Of a stretch of 45,547 nt of DNA, positions 6,931 to 15,954 are shown piece after piece. The DNA comes from Bacteroidales bacterium UBA4116. GTDB taxonomy: Bacteria > Bacteroidota > Bacteroidia > Bacteroidales > Tannerellaceae. Within the stretch, counting starts at the first letter, position 1. Every line of letters starts with the position of its first letter. The notes beneath the pieces were generated by a model. That model worked only from the letters and a program-made list of their open reading frames with translations. It was not told where the DNA came from and ran no database searches. The position numbers and the translations under genes were made by a program. The stretch is from the NCBI GenBank assembly GCA_002381645.1, contig DFXE01000007.1, positions 75,652 through 121,198 on the forward strand. Direction: 5' to 3'.

Positions 6931-7504
6931 GGAAATTTACGAAGATATGCGGCTGCATGGAATGCCCATGCCGGTTGAAAGGGTTAAGATAAGCATACCA
7001 AATGCAAGGACAGTTCTAACAAATTGCTTTAAATACTTCCTGTCTTTCGAAAGCGCGGAGTTTATTTGGCAAAAGGAATACGAAGAAGTAGCTTACTGGC
7101 TGGAGGATAACAAGTCCCGCGGACTGTTTCTCTACGGCGATTGCGGCCGTGGTAAAAGCATGCTCTCGCGTTATGTTCTACCTGCTATTCTCTTAAAATA
7201 TGAGCGTAAGGTTGTCTCTGTCTACGATGTTCAGGACATGAACAAGAAAATTGATGAAGTGCTAAAAAAGCATATCATTAGCCTGGACGATATCGGAACA
7301 GAAGAACTAACGGTAAGCTATGGCAACAAACGCCTTGCCTTTGCCGAAATTATGGATGCTGCAGAAAAGTACGGGAAGATGATAATTATATCCACCAACC
7401 TGAGCGATCAGCAAATCGCAGACAGGTACGGATGGCGGGTTATGGAAAGAATAATTGCTACCACCAAAAGGGTTTTATTCTCAGGTAAAAGCCTTAGAAA
7501 GTAA
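6917..7504 (+). CDS. DnaC-like helicase loader ATPase
   Basis: A 195-residue AAA+ ATPase. Walker A is G-D-C-G-R-G-K-S (74-81), Walker B is I-I-S-L-D-D-I-G with Asp124-Asp125, and I-I-I-S-T-N-L-S later matches sensor 1. The frame stays open upstream to 6770, but those codons are antiphase to the initiator gene and not family-like. ATG 6917, overlapping the initiator by 14 bases, is the natural start. It should load a host replicative helicase at the phage origin together with the upstream initiator. Confidence 0.85.
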   Translation: MKGFKEIYEDMRLHGMPMPVERVKISIPNARTVLTNCFKYFLSFESAEFIWQKEYEEVAYWLEDNKSRGLFLYGDCGRGKSMLSRYVLPAILLKYERKVVSVYDVQDMNKKIDEVLKKHIISLDDIGTEELTVSYGNKRLAFAEIMDAAEKYGKMIIISTNLSDQQIADRYGWRVMERIIATTKRVLFSGKSLRK

Positions 7505-7556
7505 TTAAACCGATAAATAGTAATTACAGGCTAATTAGCCGATAAAATTAAATAAT

Positions 7557-7805
7557 ATGGTTGAAAGAAAAAGCTTAAAAGAATTTCGTGATACAGGGCT
7601 TCTTTTAATTGTTAATCAGATTTTGCACATTTTCGGATGGGCAATAGTGATAAAAGTTTCCGATGGTGAAGAGACAGATATGTATCCGGCTCGTGTGAAA
7701 TATAGGGGATTTGACGTAGATAGTGTTTCGGATGCTTATAAAAAAATATCCAGTTATATGTCTCACAACGCCAATAAATTACTAAAAGAAAGCAAAATGA
7801 AATGA
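7557..7805 (+). CDS. Small conserved-looking phage protein
   Basis: An 82-residue protein with a hydrophobic stretch L-L-L-I-V-N-Q-I-L-H-I-F-G-W-A-I (about 15-30), then Y-P-A-R-V-K-Y-R-G-F-D. It resembles short uncharacterised proteins often seen in Bacteroidetes phages. Its stop overlaps the next start by four bases (ATGA at 7802-7805). Function unknown. Confidence 0.65.
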   Translation: MVERKSLKEFRDTGLLLIVNQILHIFGWAIVIKVSDGEETDMYPARVKYRGFDVDSVSDAYKKISSYMSHNANKLLKESKMK

Positions 7806-8014
7806 AGAAATGGAAATTTGACAAAACTGAGGAAGGCTGGCGCATACAGCGTGTATTCTTTGGCGAAAGGTGGCTTTACATTGGTTACTCAAGGTTTCGG
7901 AACAATGCTTATAGTTTTAGCCGGGATAAATACTATCCTAACGGATACAGGCTTAAAGACTTCTATATACGAATAGGTGAAATTCATATTTACCTCGATA
8001 CGTTACCGTTTTAA
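7802..8014 (+). CDS. Small basic aromatic-rich phage protein
   Basis: A 70-residue protein rich in Trp, Tyr, Phe and Arg (G-E-R-W-L-Y-I-G-Y-S-R-F-R). It is translationally coupled to the preceding gene through an ATGA overlap. The composition suggests a small beta fold that may bind nucleic acid, but no motif is recognisable. Function unknown. Confidence 0.6.
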   Translation: MKKWKFDKTEEGWRIQRVFFGERWLYIGYSRFRNNAYSFSRDKYYPNGYRLKDFYIRIGEIHIYLDTLPF

Positions 8015-8090
8015 ACAAAAAGAGGCAGCCCGTCCCCACGATGCCACCCCATTTAAGAAGTATTACAAATTTACATAAATTATTTGCACA

Positions 8091-8369
8091 ATGGAAAATA
8101 TGGAAGAAAAAGTTAGGGAGTATTGTAATAAGCTGGGGGTGGAGTATGGGGATTTGTTTAACAAAAACCATACATCCCAATTTGTCGACAAAAAACATTT
8201 GATCTGGCACAAGTTAAGACAAGATGGGCATTCTTATGTTTCCATACGGAAAGAATTTGGCTATAAAAATCATAACGCGGTGCTTTGGGGAGACAGGAAG
8301 ATTAAAAAGCTTATTGAAGTCAGAGACAAAAAAATAATGGAATTAGTAAAATTACTTACATGTAAGTAA
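8091..8369 (+). CDS. DnaA domain IV-like DNA-binding protein
   Basis: A 92-residue protein whose middle, H-L-I-W-H-K-L-R-Q-D-G-H-S-Y-V-S-I then F-G-Y-K-N-H-N-A-V-L-W-G, closely resembles the C-terminal DnaA-box-binding helix-turn-helix of DnaA (Y-L-x-R-E-x-T...S-L-P-x-I-G...R-D-H-T-T-V). It has no AAA+ domain. Alone it could bind DnaA-box-like or phage sites and affect phage replication or host initiation. The last codons and stop lie inside an 18-bp palindrome (8352-8369). It sits between the replication genes and the packaging genes. Confidence 0.7.
   Translation: MENMEEKVREYCNKLGVEYGDLFNKNHTSQFVDKKHLIWHKLRQDGHSYVSIRKEFGYKNHNAVLWGDRKIKKLIEVRDKKIMELVKLLTCK
8352..8369. promoter_or_regulatory. 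Perfect 18-bp palindrome, copy 1 of a shared site
   Basis: TTACTTACATGTAAGTAA reads the same on both strands. It covers the stop codon of the DnaA-like gene. The 18 bases at 8354-8371 are identical to 24793-24810, 16 kb away in another intergenic region of the prophage. It is followed by a T-rich run (8372-8401), so a terminator is possible, but sharing with a second site suggests a protein-binding operator. Confidence 0.6.
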
Positions 8370-8404
8370 CTCTTTATTGTTTTTTTAATATATATTTTTA
8401 ATAG

Positions 8405-8436
8405 GCCATAACTTCGTACAAAACAAAGTTTATGGC
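8405..8436 (+). promoter_or_regulatory. Hairpin enclosing the terminase small-subunit start codon
   Basis: GCCATAA (8405-8411) pairs with TTATGGC (8430-8436), and CTT (8412-8414) with AAG (8426-8428) past a one-base bulge. The ATG at 8432-8434 lies inside the stem. This could restrain late-gene translation until the structure is opened. Confidence 0.45.
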
Positions 8437-8944
8437 AGCACCAAAAGGAAACGGATATGCATTGAATGGAGAAGGCGGAAGACCTCGCAAGTTTACTTCT
8501 CCTGAAGATATGCAATCAGCTATAGATGGGTATTTTCAAAAATGCGATAATCGTGTTAAAGAGGTATACATAAAAAGTAAACAGGAAATAATTGAAATAA
8601 AATCCCCTATACCTTACACTATTGAAGGATTGTGCAGCGCGTTAGGTATTGAAAGGCAAACCCTTCTCAACTATGAAAAGGAAAAAGGTTATGAAGATTT
8701 TTTTGACACAGTTAAAAGCGCAAAACAGAAAGTTCAGCAAAATACAGTAGAAAGGGCATTGGAAGGCGATAATAATAGCGCCGTGTCCATATTTGTAATG
8801 AAAAATAATTTCGGCTATAGCGATAAACAAGAATTTGAACATACCGGAAAAAATGGCATACCGCTAAATCCTAACTTAAATATTGAGGTAATCCAACCTC
8901 CTGTAAAGATAGCAAACAAAGAAGAGGAGGTTGATAATGTTTAA
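8432..8944 (+). CDS. Terminase small subunit
   Basis: A 170-residue protein starting M-A-A-P-K-G-N, with G-G-R-P-R-K (16-21), typical of phage small terminases. A helix-turn-helix lies near I-E-G-L-C-S-A-L-G-I-E-R-Q-T-L and the C-terminal region has the A-V-S-I-F-V-M-K-N-N-F-G-Y motif common in this family. It recognises phage DNA and hands it to the large subunit, whose gene overlaps it by 14 bases. The start codon lies in a predicted hairpin. Confidence 0.9.
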   Translation: MAAPKGNGYALNGEGGRPRKFTSPEDMQSAIDGYFQKCDNRVKEVYIKSKQEIIEIKSPIPYTIEGLCSALGIERQTLLNYEKEKGYEDFFDTVKSAKQKVQQNTVERALEGDNNSAVSIFVMKNNFGYSDKQEFEHTGKNGIPLNPNLNIEVIQPPVKIANKEEEVDNV

Positions 8945-10124
8945 GACTTCTATATTATATAAAGAAAATAAAGACTCCAAGGAAAGTATCATAGTTAATC
9001 AGGGCGGAACATCTTCGGGTAAAACATATTCTATCATACAGCTTTTATTCACTATGGGAATAATTTTTCCTATGTCTGTAATCACTGTGGTGGGCCAAGA
9101 TATTCCAAACTTAAAAAAAGGTGCATACCGCGATGCCAAAACAATATATAACAATACCCCCGAATTACAAAATTGGTACGGAAAGCCAAATGAAACAGAC
9201 CGGATCTTTACATGTATTAATGGTTCGGTAATTGAGTTCACCTCATACCAGGACGAGCAAGATGCCAAGTCAGGTAAAAGGGATTTTCTTTTTTTAAATG
9301 AAGCCAATGGTGTATCCTACGATATATACCGTCAACTTGCATTACGTACGAGAAAAAAAATATTTATTGACTATAATCCATCTGCCAAATTCTGGGTACA
9401 TGAAGAATTAATCGGCAAACCAAATGTACGATTAATAATTTCTGACCACCGGCACAATCCGTTTTTAACTGAAGATGAGCATGCTAAAATAGAGGGAATA
9501 GAAGACTATGGGTATTGGAAGGTGTACGCAAGAGGTTTAACAGGTAAAATCGAAGGGCTATTATTACCCGAAGCTGATTTACGTTTTGAAGATATGGAAA
9601 GGCTAAATACCAATGAATGTCAGTTTTCATTCTCGATTGGTGATCCAGCCGACAAAGGCGGTGATTATTATTCGATGCCATTCTGTTTTGTTTATTGCAA
9701 TGACAATGACTTGTCTGTATTCGTTAAGGATGTTATATTCAACAAAATTGGCATAGAATCCAACACTGAAAGGATAAGCAATAAAGTTAGAGATTATAAT
9801 ATCGAGCAGGTGTTTATAGAAAGTAATGGAGGATGGGTTTCTTCTGCTATTTTATTAAAAAGCAGACTGGAAAATCAAACCAAGATAACTCCATATTCAG
9901 CAAACATCAATAAATTGGTAAGGATATTATCACATTATGAGTTTATAAAAAAGCATTTTGTATTCGATATAAACTACAAGAAAAATCCAGAATACAAGGA
10001 CTTCATGCGCAATGTTACCACATTTCTTAAAGAGGGTAAAAATGATCATGATGATGGTCCTGATTCTTTGGCCGCAGCCTCTAACGTAATTAAGATAAAA
10101 TATAAATCATTCTTATATGGCTAA
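8931..10124 (+). CDS. Terminase large subunit
   Basis: A 397-residue DNA-packaging motor of the PBSX/Terminase_3 type. Walker A is G-G-T-S-S-G-K-T (25-32), Walker B is F-L-F-L-N-E-A-N (about 120-127), and the nuclease domain begins S-I-G-D-P-A-D-K-G-G. ATG 8931 or ATG 8937 could be the start; both overlap the small subunit. It couples ATP hydrolysis to DNA translocation into the procapsid and cuts the DNA. Downstream it overlaps the portal gene by 8 bases. Confidence 0.95.
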   Translation: MIMFKTSILYKENKDSKESIIVNQGGTSSGKTYSIIQLLFTMGIIFPMSVITVVGQDIPNLKKGAYRDAKTIYNNTPELQNWYGKPNETDRIFTCINGSVIEFTSYQDEQDAKSGKRDFLFLNEANGVSYDIYRQLALRTRKKIFIDYNPSAKFWVHEELIGKPNVRLIISDHRHNPFLTEDEHAKIEGIEDYGYWKVYARGLTGKIEGLLLPEADLRFEDMERLNTNECQFSFSIGDPADKGGDYYSMPFCFVYCNDNDLSVFVKDVIFNKIGIESNTERISNKVRDYNIEQVFIESNGGWVSSAILLKSRLENQTKITPYSANINKLVRILSHYEFIKKHFVFDINYKKNPEYKDFMRNVTTFLKEGKNDHDDGPDSLAAASNVIKIKYKSFLYG

Positions 10125-11430
10125 AGACGGCTTCATATCAAACACGGTGCGCCGTTTTGCGGAAAATTGGCTACCTAAAGCAGCAGAAACAGATGTAGAT
10201 GGCAATTGGTGGTATTGGGTATGGCTAAATGATGCTTGCATGAGAGCATATGGTGAAAACCATATTGAAAAATTTAACCACCGCAATGCCTTTTTCCTTG
10301 CCTCTCATCTTTCTGAAATATTTTTCCCTATCGATGCTATAGCCGATAGGGTATCTTCCCTGCCTTTTGATGTTGTAAACGAAAATGGAGAAATTGTAGA
10401 TCCTCCGGAGAATATAAAACGGTTGATAGATCAACCCAATGTTTTTTCGACATTCACCGAAAATATGTACAATTCTGTATTTTATGAACTTGCTGATGGA
10501 AACAACTATATATACACTAAAACACCCCGTTCTTTAAAAGGTCTTAGTCCCGATACAATTTCTTCCATATGGGTATTACAACCAGACCAGGTTGATATTA
10601 AAATTAAACATACAAGACCGTCATATTTTGATATTACGGATAAATCAGACGTGATTGAAAAATACACCTATCAGAAATTCGGTAGTGACGATATAGATCC
10701 TAAACATATTATCCATGAGCGAAGTCTTCCTTTGGGAGACTATTCTTCCGGACTTAAATCCCCAAGCCCTTTAATAGCCGTAGAAAAGAATATTAATAAC
10801 CTTCTGGCCGTATATTCCGCAAGATACAAGGTATATGTAAATAATGGAAGCGCCGGTATTCTAACAAAGGATAACGGAGGAAATTATAACAGCCTTGAAC
10901 AGGCGGTGGATCCTGTCAAACGTGATGATATCATAAAAGATATTTTAAACCGAAATGGGCTTACTGGAGATAAAAAGCTTTGGACCGTATCTGCAATACC
11001 ATTAAAGTTTATAAACACGCTGGCAACTATAAAAGACCTGCAACCCTTTGATGAAACATATGCAGATGCTTTGCAGATAGCGGGGATACTGGGAGTTGAT
11101 AAAGACCTGATCCCAATGAAAGAAGGAACAACTTTTTCCAATAAAGAACAGGCGGAAAAGGCTATCTACCAAAACGTAATTACAGGCATTGCAAACGATA
11201 AAGCACGAAGTTTTACCAAAGCTTACGCACTGGACAAGATAGGATTAAAGTTCCAACCCAATTTCAAGAATGTATCCGTAATGCAGGAAGATAGGAAAAA
11301 ATCATTCACTGGGGATGGAATTCTAATTGATAACGTTATAAAACTGAGAGATTCGTCTCTTGTTGAAAGCGATGATTTGATGGAAATTTTTAAAAAATTA
11401 ATTGAAAAATACAAAGATGGACAAGCTTGA
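10117..11430 (+). CDS. Portal protein
   Basis: A 437-residue protein in the position and size of an HK97/SPP1-type portal, with E-I-F-F-P-I-D-A-I-A-D-R-V (about 67-79) near the N-terminus and a charged C-terminal helical tail. Portals form the dodecameric ring through which DNA is packaged and to which the tail attaches. The gene overlaps TerL upstream and the protease downstream. Assignment rests on residue pattern and synteny. Confidence 0.9.
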   Translation: MAKDGFISNTVRRFAENWLPKAAETDVDGNWWYWVWLNDACMRAYGENHIEKFNHRNAFFLASHLSEIFFPIDAIADRVSSLPFDVVNENGEIVDPPENIKRLIDQPNVFSTFTENMYNSVFYELADGNNYIYTKTPRSLKGLSPDTISSIWVLQPDQVDIKIKHTRPSYFDITDKSDVIEKYTYQKFGSDDIDPKHIIHERSLPLGDYSSGLKSPSPLIAVEKNINNLLAVYSARYKVYVNNGSAGILTKDNGGNYNSLEQAVDPVKRDDIIKDILNRNGLTGDKKLWTVSAIPLKFINTLATIKDLQPFDETYADALQIAGILGVDKDLIPMKEGTTFSNKEQAEKAIYQNVITGIANDKARSFTKAYALDKIGLKFQPNFKNVSVMQEDRKKSFTGDGILIDNVIKLRDSSLVESDDLMEIFKKLIEKYKDGQA

Positions 11431-12097
11431 TATATTTAAAAAAGAAAGATCTATAATTAAAAGGCATTCATCTTTGCCTATCGATTCCAAAAGGGCAAAA
11501 TTTGAATTTAATGACAGGGAGATAAAAGGATACCCTATTGTATGGGAATCAAAGAATGATTACGAAGAAATGGTAATGAAAGGGGCCACGTTAAATTCCT
11601 TAAATGCCAGGGGAATTGGCTCAACTGCCGGAAACAAGATAACCATTCTTTTACAGCATAACCAACGGCAGCCGCTCTGCCTTCCATCCGAGTTGTATGA
11701 AGATGACTACGGGTTGTTTTTCAGAGCTGAAATTGATGAAGGCATTAGTTATTGTGATGATACGGTAGCATCGGTTAGGCAGGGAACTTTATCCCAACTC
11801 AGTTATGGTTTTGATTACATATGGGATGGCAACAAAACCACATATGATGCCGAAATCGATGCATTTATTCTGAGGGAAATATACTTATGGGAAATCTCTC
11901 TTGTAACGTTTTCAAGTGATGCAAATGCGCAATTAAGGAGTTACCGGGAGAGACAGATGAACTATATATTGAGCAAATACACAAAAGAGGAAATAAACGA
12001 CTTACAAAACCTTCTTGCATTGTCACAGCGAGCCGCGACGAGCACTCCCGAAGATACCAAAGAAGGCTCATTTGATAAACTTTTAAAATTATTTTAA
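11417..12097 (+). CDS. HK97-family prohead protease
   Basis: A 226-residue protein from ATG 11417, overlapping the portal gene by 14 bases; a TTG at 11402 is in frame but less likely. The expected catalytic His is in L-L-Q-H-N and the Ser in L-S-Q-L-S-Y-G-F, the positions seen in the HK97 protease family. L-W-E-I-S-L-V-T-F follows, also typical. It should cleave the scaffold-like N-terminus of the capsid protein during maturation. Confidence 0.9.
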   Translation: MDKLDIFKKERSIIKRHSSLPIDSKRAKFEFNDREIKGYPIVWESKNDYEEMVMKGATLNSLNARGIGSTAGNKITILLQHNQRQPLCLPSELYEDDYGLFFRAEIDEGISYCDDTVASVRQGTLSQLSYGFDYIWDGNKTTYDAEIDAFILREIYLWEISLVTFSSDANAQLRSYRERQMNYILSKYTKEEINDLQNLLALSQRAATSTPEDTKEGSFDKLLKLF

Positions 12098-12101
12098 TAA
12101 A

Positions 12102-13376
12102 ATGGGTAAACTATTGGATGCCGTCCGGGCAAAAAACGGGAATACCTTAGACCCGGCGGTCGAAAAGCTCGTAACGGGTATTGAGGAAGCTTTCACCGAA
12201 CTTATTTCGACAGAAGTAAAAGGTAGTGAAGAAAGAAATGCTAAGGCAATGTCCGATGCTATAACAAAAGTTATCGGCAATTTGCCACAGGAAGAAGGCA
12301 AAGAGGCTGTTACTTTAACAGATCAATTGCGGTCCATGGCTGAGAAAATGGATAAAATCGAAAGCCAGTCCAAAAGAAAGCTCAATAACGAAGAAAGATT
12401 CAATCTCCGTAAAAAACTTGAGCAAAATAAGGAAGCTATTCTTGAAGCTATAAGATCACCTTCTCCAAAGGAAGTGGATATAAATTTTAGTGCCATGCGG
12501 GCCCCCCAGGTTATGACAACGCAAAATGTTGTAACAGGAGTAGATGTAAGTTCTGCATTGAACGCCGTTATGGACAGTGAAATTTCATACATCCGGTACC
12601 CTCAGAATTTCGTTCTTGACATTATACGGAACCGCCAGGTTTCAAGGGTTCCTGAGGCAAGGATAAAACGCGAACAGACAAGCCGGGAAGGGCAGGCAGT
12701 TGTTGTTCCCGAAGGTGGCCTTAAGCCTTTGGTCTCTTATACATTCGAGGATAAAATCTACCGCCGCCAGAAAATTGCCGCGCATATGGAGTGGACAGAA
12801 GAATTTGAAATGGATTTTGAATCATTATTCAACGCTATAATTGACCTGTTTGAAAGGGATTTACTTCTTGACTGGCAAAATATACTACTCCAGACAATCA
12901 TTTCAACGGCTCCCGCATACGTTTCAACATCACTTGACGGAACTATTCCTTTCCCCAATATTTATACCGCTATAGGGGCAGGTATTCTATCCATTCAAAA
13001 TATGGAATTTAACCCGAATGTGATCTGGATGAATCAGGCCGATGTATGGGCAATGAACCTTTCTCAGGATTCCACAGGCCAGGTTATTATTCCTCCTATT
13101 ATGGTAGGCAATAACCAGATTGCAGGACTAAGGCTGTATTCTTCAAGCAGGATTGATCAAGGTTACGCCTTAATCGGGGAATCGGATACATGGAGGGAAG
13201 AACATACGGATTTTATTTCTCGTATTGGGCTCATTAATGAACAGCTTATCCACAACGAAAAGACAATTGTGGGAGAAGTATTCTCGCTTATGTACCAATC
13301 AGTACGCGATCAGGGATCTTGGATTTATTTGGATATATCAGCGGTAATGGCGGCCTTACAGCGTCCAGCCGCTTAA
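12102..13376 (+). CDS. Major capsid protein, HK97 fold
   Basis: A 424-residue protein. The first 115 residues are charged and helical (E-K-L-V-T-G-I-E-E-A-F, R-S-M-A-E-K-M-D-K-I), a delta-domain scaffold that the upstream protease would remove. The remainder shows V-P-E-G-G-L-K-P (about 207-214) and T-E-E-F-E-M-D-F, typical of HK97-type capsids. It begins 4 bases after the protease stop. No accessory decoration domain is evident. Confidence 0.93.
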   Translation: MGKLLDAVRAKNGNTLDPAVEKLVTGIEEAFTELISTEVKGSEERNAKAMSDAITKVIGNLPQEEGKEAVTLTDQLRSMAEKMDKIESQSKRKLNNEERFNLRKKLEQNKEAILEAIRSPSPKEVDINFSAMRAPQVMTTQNVVTGVDVSSALNAVMDSEISYIRYPQNFVLDIIRNRQVSRVPEARIKREQTSREGQAVVVPEGGLKPLVSYTFEDKIYRRQKIAAHMEWTEEFEMDFESLFNAIIDLFERDLLLDWQNILLQTIISTAPAYVSTSLDGTIPFPNIYTAIGAGILSIQNMEFNPNVIWMNQADVWAMNLSQDSTGQVIIPPIMVGNNQIAGLRLYSSSRIDQGYALIGESDTWREEHTDFISRIGLINEQLIHNEKTIVGEVFSLMYQSVRDQGSWIYLDISAVMAALQRPAA

Positions 13377-13387
13377 TTTTAAATTAA

Positions 13388-13588
13388 ATGATTATGAGTA
13401 GAGTTAAAGAACAAACTGTAGACGAAAGTAAAAACCCAAAAGGGCAGAAGATATCTTTTTTGGATAGGGTTACAGTAAAAATGACAAAAAAAAATCCTTT
13501 CGCAATTGATGAATCAAGAGAACACAAATTGCACCCAATTCATGCAAAAAAATTGATTGAAAAAGGATTTGCCGTCGAAGTAAAATAA
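13388..13588 (+). CDS. Small basic virion-region protein
   Basis: A 66-residue Lys-rich protein between the capsid and connector genes. ATG 13388 and ATG 13394 are both possible starts. H-P-I-H-A-K-K-L-I-E-K-G-F-A near the C-terminus resembles short proteins found after capsid genes in many Bacteroidetes phages. A head-completion or accessory role is a guess from position. Confidence 0.6.
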   Translation: MIMSRVKEQTVDESKNPKGQKISFLDRVTVKMTKKNPFAIDESREHKLHPIHAKKLIEKGFAVEVK

Positions 13589-13595
13589 TTATGCT

Positions 13596-14135
13596 ATGCT
13601 AATTGATCTTTCATATTTTAAAGGGGATATAAAATTGACTATCAGCGAAAAAAAGGATTTCAAACAAGTAGGTATTGGTTCAATGTTGCAATCCATTGGC
13701 GAAAACAATATTGAAGACTACATACAAAAATTTGAGGCCGAGTACCTTACAAAACTTCTGGGCAAGATGTTATATGAAAACTTCATGGATGGATTAAATG
13801 CAGCATCTCCTTTGCAAATATGGATAGATCTTAAAGAAGCATTGACCCGCGAATCTACCAGTAAGATATCTCCTATTGCCTATTATGTGTATTGCCCTTT
13901 AATGGATGGCGGATCTACATCTACCACCACAAAGGGAGAGAAGCAGGCCGTAGCGGATTACACAATTAGCGTAAGCACTTCCGCTAAAGTTGTAAATGCA
14001 TGGTATTGGATGACAAAGTATAGTATGGAATTCTACGAATGGTTGTCTGAAAATTGGGAATATTATAAAGATTATTCCCGGTATGGATATTTAAGAATTC
14101 ATGATTTTGGATTACGAAATGTATTTAACATATGA
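13596..14135 (+). CDS. Head-tail connector candidate
   Basis: A 179-residue protein starting at ATG 13596. The mostly helical N-terminal half (S-M-L-Q-S-I-G-E-N-N-I-E, F-E-A-E-Y-L-T-K-L-L-G) fits an adaptor that stacks on the portal. Position directly after the capsid and before the tail genes supports this. It overlaps the next gene by four bases (ATGA at 14132-14135). Confidence 0.65.
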   Translation: MLIDLSYFKGDIKLTISEKKDFKQVGIGSMLQSIGENNIEDYIQKFEAEYLTKLLGKMLYENFMDGLNAASPLQIWIDLKEALTRESTSKISPIAYYVYCPLMDGGSTSTTTKGEKQAVADYTISVSTSAKVVNAWYWMTKYSMEFYEWLSENWEYYKDYSRYGYLRIHDFGLRNVFNI

Positions 14136-14743
14136 TATCCCCTAATAAAATAATCGGAAGTCTTGTATACCGTACACGTGAGGCCTTGCGGGGTAACAAC
14201 AGTTTCCTTACCGCTTTGCAAGGATACCGGTTTTATCCCGACTGCTTTACGGATGGAAAGTTTAACCTTTGGCATTATCCGGGTACGCACAGCGAGATAA
14301 GTAATGCCTTTTTAAACATTCCGAAAACTTCATGGAAGTTTCCCTCTGTTCTAAACTTTCATCCGGTGCGGCAGAAAAAAGGAGGGCAGGATTCTTACAT
14401 TTGGTTTAACCTCGCAATTGTTGGCCTGACGAGTTCCGAATGGCTGACCCAGACAAGGGAAGAACAGGTATTCGAATTACTGTTAAGGCCGATTTACATG
14501 GAATTTATGCGGCAATTGGAAACCTCAGGTTATTTTGAAATAGATTACGGTGTTCCCCCGCATGATTATTATGAAGTATTCACAACGGGAAAAAACCAGG
14601 GAGTTTTGTTTGATGCGTATGGGGATTACATAGATGGTATTGAATTACACAATCTCTATTTAAAGTTAAGGGATTGTTATACAGAGGTGATGCTAAGGGG
14701 CATCGAAAAAGAAAATGATTTAGTAACAGAAATATTTAATTAA
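14132..14743 (+). CDS. Neck or tail-completion protein candidate
   Basis: A 203-residue protein translationally coupled to the connector. It has mixed alpha/beta character with D-S-Y-I-W-F-N-L-A-I-V-G-L (about 85-97). In siphovirus order this position is taken by head-tail joining or tail terminator proteins. No definitive motif is seen; function is inferred from synteny. Confidence 0.6.
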   Translation: MISPNKIIGSLVYRTREALRGNNSFLTALQGYRFYPDCFTDGKFNLWHYPGTHSEISNAFLNIPKTSWKFPSVLNFHPVRQKKGGQDSYIWFNLAIVGLTSSEWLTQTREEQVFELLLRPIYMEFMRQLETSGYFEIDYGVPPHDYYEVFTTGKNQGVLFDAYGDYIDGIELHNLYLKLRDCYTEVMLRGIEKENDLVTEIFN

Positions 14744-14744
14744 A

Positions 14745-15626
14745 ATGGCAGGAACAATATATGCAAACTGTAGCACACTAAAAGCCCATACAGGAAGGAC
14801 GCCGTGTGCAAAGAAAGAAAAAAGGGCTATTGCTCTTATTTTAACGAATCCTGGAGCCTCCTACCCTTTGGATCCGGAAACCTTCAACAATGGGGTGCAA
14901 GGCTGGATTGAAGGAGAAGGATCAAATAAGATCTGGCCTGTAACCCAGGTTATAGAGGCTGCGCAAACCGGAGGGGACGGGCTAACATCTACCATTGGTT
15001 ATGGGGGGACAATCTATACGGGTATTAATCCTTACAGTGTTATCTACCAGATCAAGGGGGACATCTGCCTTGCCAAAGAACTTTTAAAATTTAACGGAGC
15101 CGATATGCGCTTATTCAGGATAGATAGCGACCAGTTTATTTTTGGTACCGAATTTACTCAAATCCGCGGAGGAACAGACACTTCTGTTTTCAGGGGTTTT
15201 GATGTTAATATTGGAGTGTGGGACCTGGAGGCAAACGGGACGGACGATTACCGGCTTTATATAGGCGTTTCTTATTCTGCAAACTACCAGAACGAAAAGA
15301 TAAATATGCACGGCTTTAAGCTGGACCAGTTGCCCGAAGGCTTAGTTGGTGTAAGGCTCCAGGCGGTAACAGGTACAGCAGGAGCGGCAAGGGTCGTTGG
15401 TACTTGCTCGGGAAATGATTATACATCTGAATTTGGAGACGAGTGGACGGTTGGCATGTTTGAAAATGCGGCCGGCGCAGCTCCGACTTCAGTAACTTAT
15501 AACGCAGATAACGGAACGATAGTTTTTGCGCCTACAGGAGCAGCCTACAGGATTCGTCCGGCTAATATCTTATCTGCCGCCGGTATATATGGTTTGGATG
15601 GACTTGATGAAACAACTGAGTTATGA
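14745..15626 (+). CDS. Major tail tube protein candidate
   Basis: A 293-residue, beta- and glycine-rich protein beginning M-A-G-T-I-Y-A-N-C. Its position after the connectors and before the tape-measure region, plus its length and composition, fit a tail tube subunit. The segment around residues 210-265 (A-G-A-A-R-V-V-G-T, S-V-T-Y-N-A-D-N-G-T) may be an added immunoglobulin-like domain. It overlaps the next small gene by four bases. Confidence 0.65.
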   Translation: MAGTIYANCSTLKAHTGRTPCAKKEKRAIALILTNPGASYPLDPETFNNGVQGWIEGEGSNKIWPVTQVIEAAQTGGDGLTSTIGYGGTIYTGINPYSVIYQIKGDICLAKELLKFNGADMRLFRIDSDQFIFGTEFTQIRGGTDTSVFRGFDVNIGVWDLEANGTDDYRLYIGVSYSANYQNEKINMHGFKLDQLPEGLVGVRLQAVTGTAGAARVVGTCSGNDYTSEFGDEWTVGMFENAAGAAPTSVTYNADNGTIVFAPTGAAYRIRPANILSAAGIYGLDGLDETTEL

Positions 15627-15832
15627 GGATAACATTAGGTAAATACAGGCCCGACATATCGGATGCCTATATTAAAGGGTATACATCCCGAAGTGCATGC
15701 GTGGGGGCACTATCCAAAGACTTTGCCTGGACGGGTATCGATAAAAACGTGCTGTCGGAATCCTTCGGGAAGCTTTACGATATAGTTAATCCTCCAAAAG
15801 AAGAAGAGAAGAAAAGCGAAAAGAAAAAGTAG
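15623..15832 (+). CDS. Small tail-region protein
   Basis: A 69-residue protein coupled to the tail tube gene by an ATGA overlap. Its last 15 residues are almost all Lys, Glu and Ser, following P-P-K-E-E-E-K-K. Many phages place a small chaperone or ribosomal frameshift product between the tube and the tape measure; no slippery site is evident here. Function unknown. Confidence 0.6.
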   Translation: MRITLGKYRPDISDAYIKGYTSRSACVGALSKDFAWTGIDKNVLSESFGKLYDIVNPPKEEEKKSEKKK

Positions 15833-15861
15833 TTGTCTAAAGTTTAAATTGGTTGATTTAG

Positions 15862-15894
15862 AAAGGGAGGGGGCGGCGTTCTTCTCCCTTTTTT
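15862..15894 (+). terminator. Rho-independent terminator within the tail cluster
   Basis: AAAGGGAG (15862-15869) pairs with CTCCCTTT (15884-15891), with a 14-base loop and six T residues in a row at 15889-15894. It lies 30 bases after the small tail gene and may lower expression of the tape-measure part relative to the tube. Confidence 0.7.
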
Positions 15895-15954
15895 GACAGT
15901 TTGTTGTGTTATGCTGGTGGCATACTATCATTTTAAGGATTATTTTTTGACATT

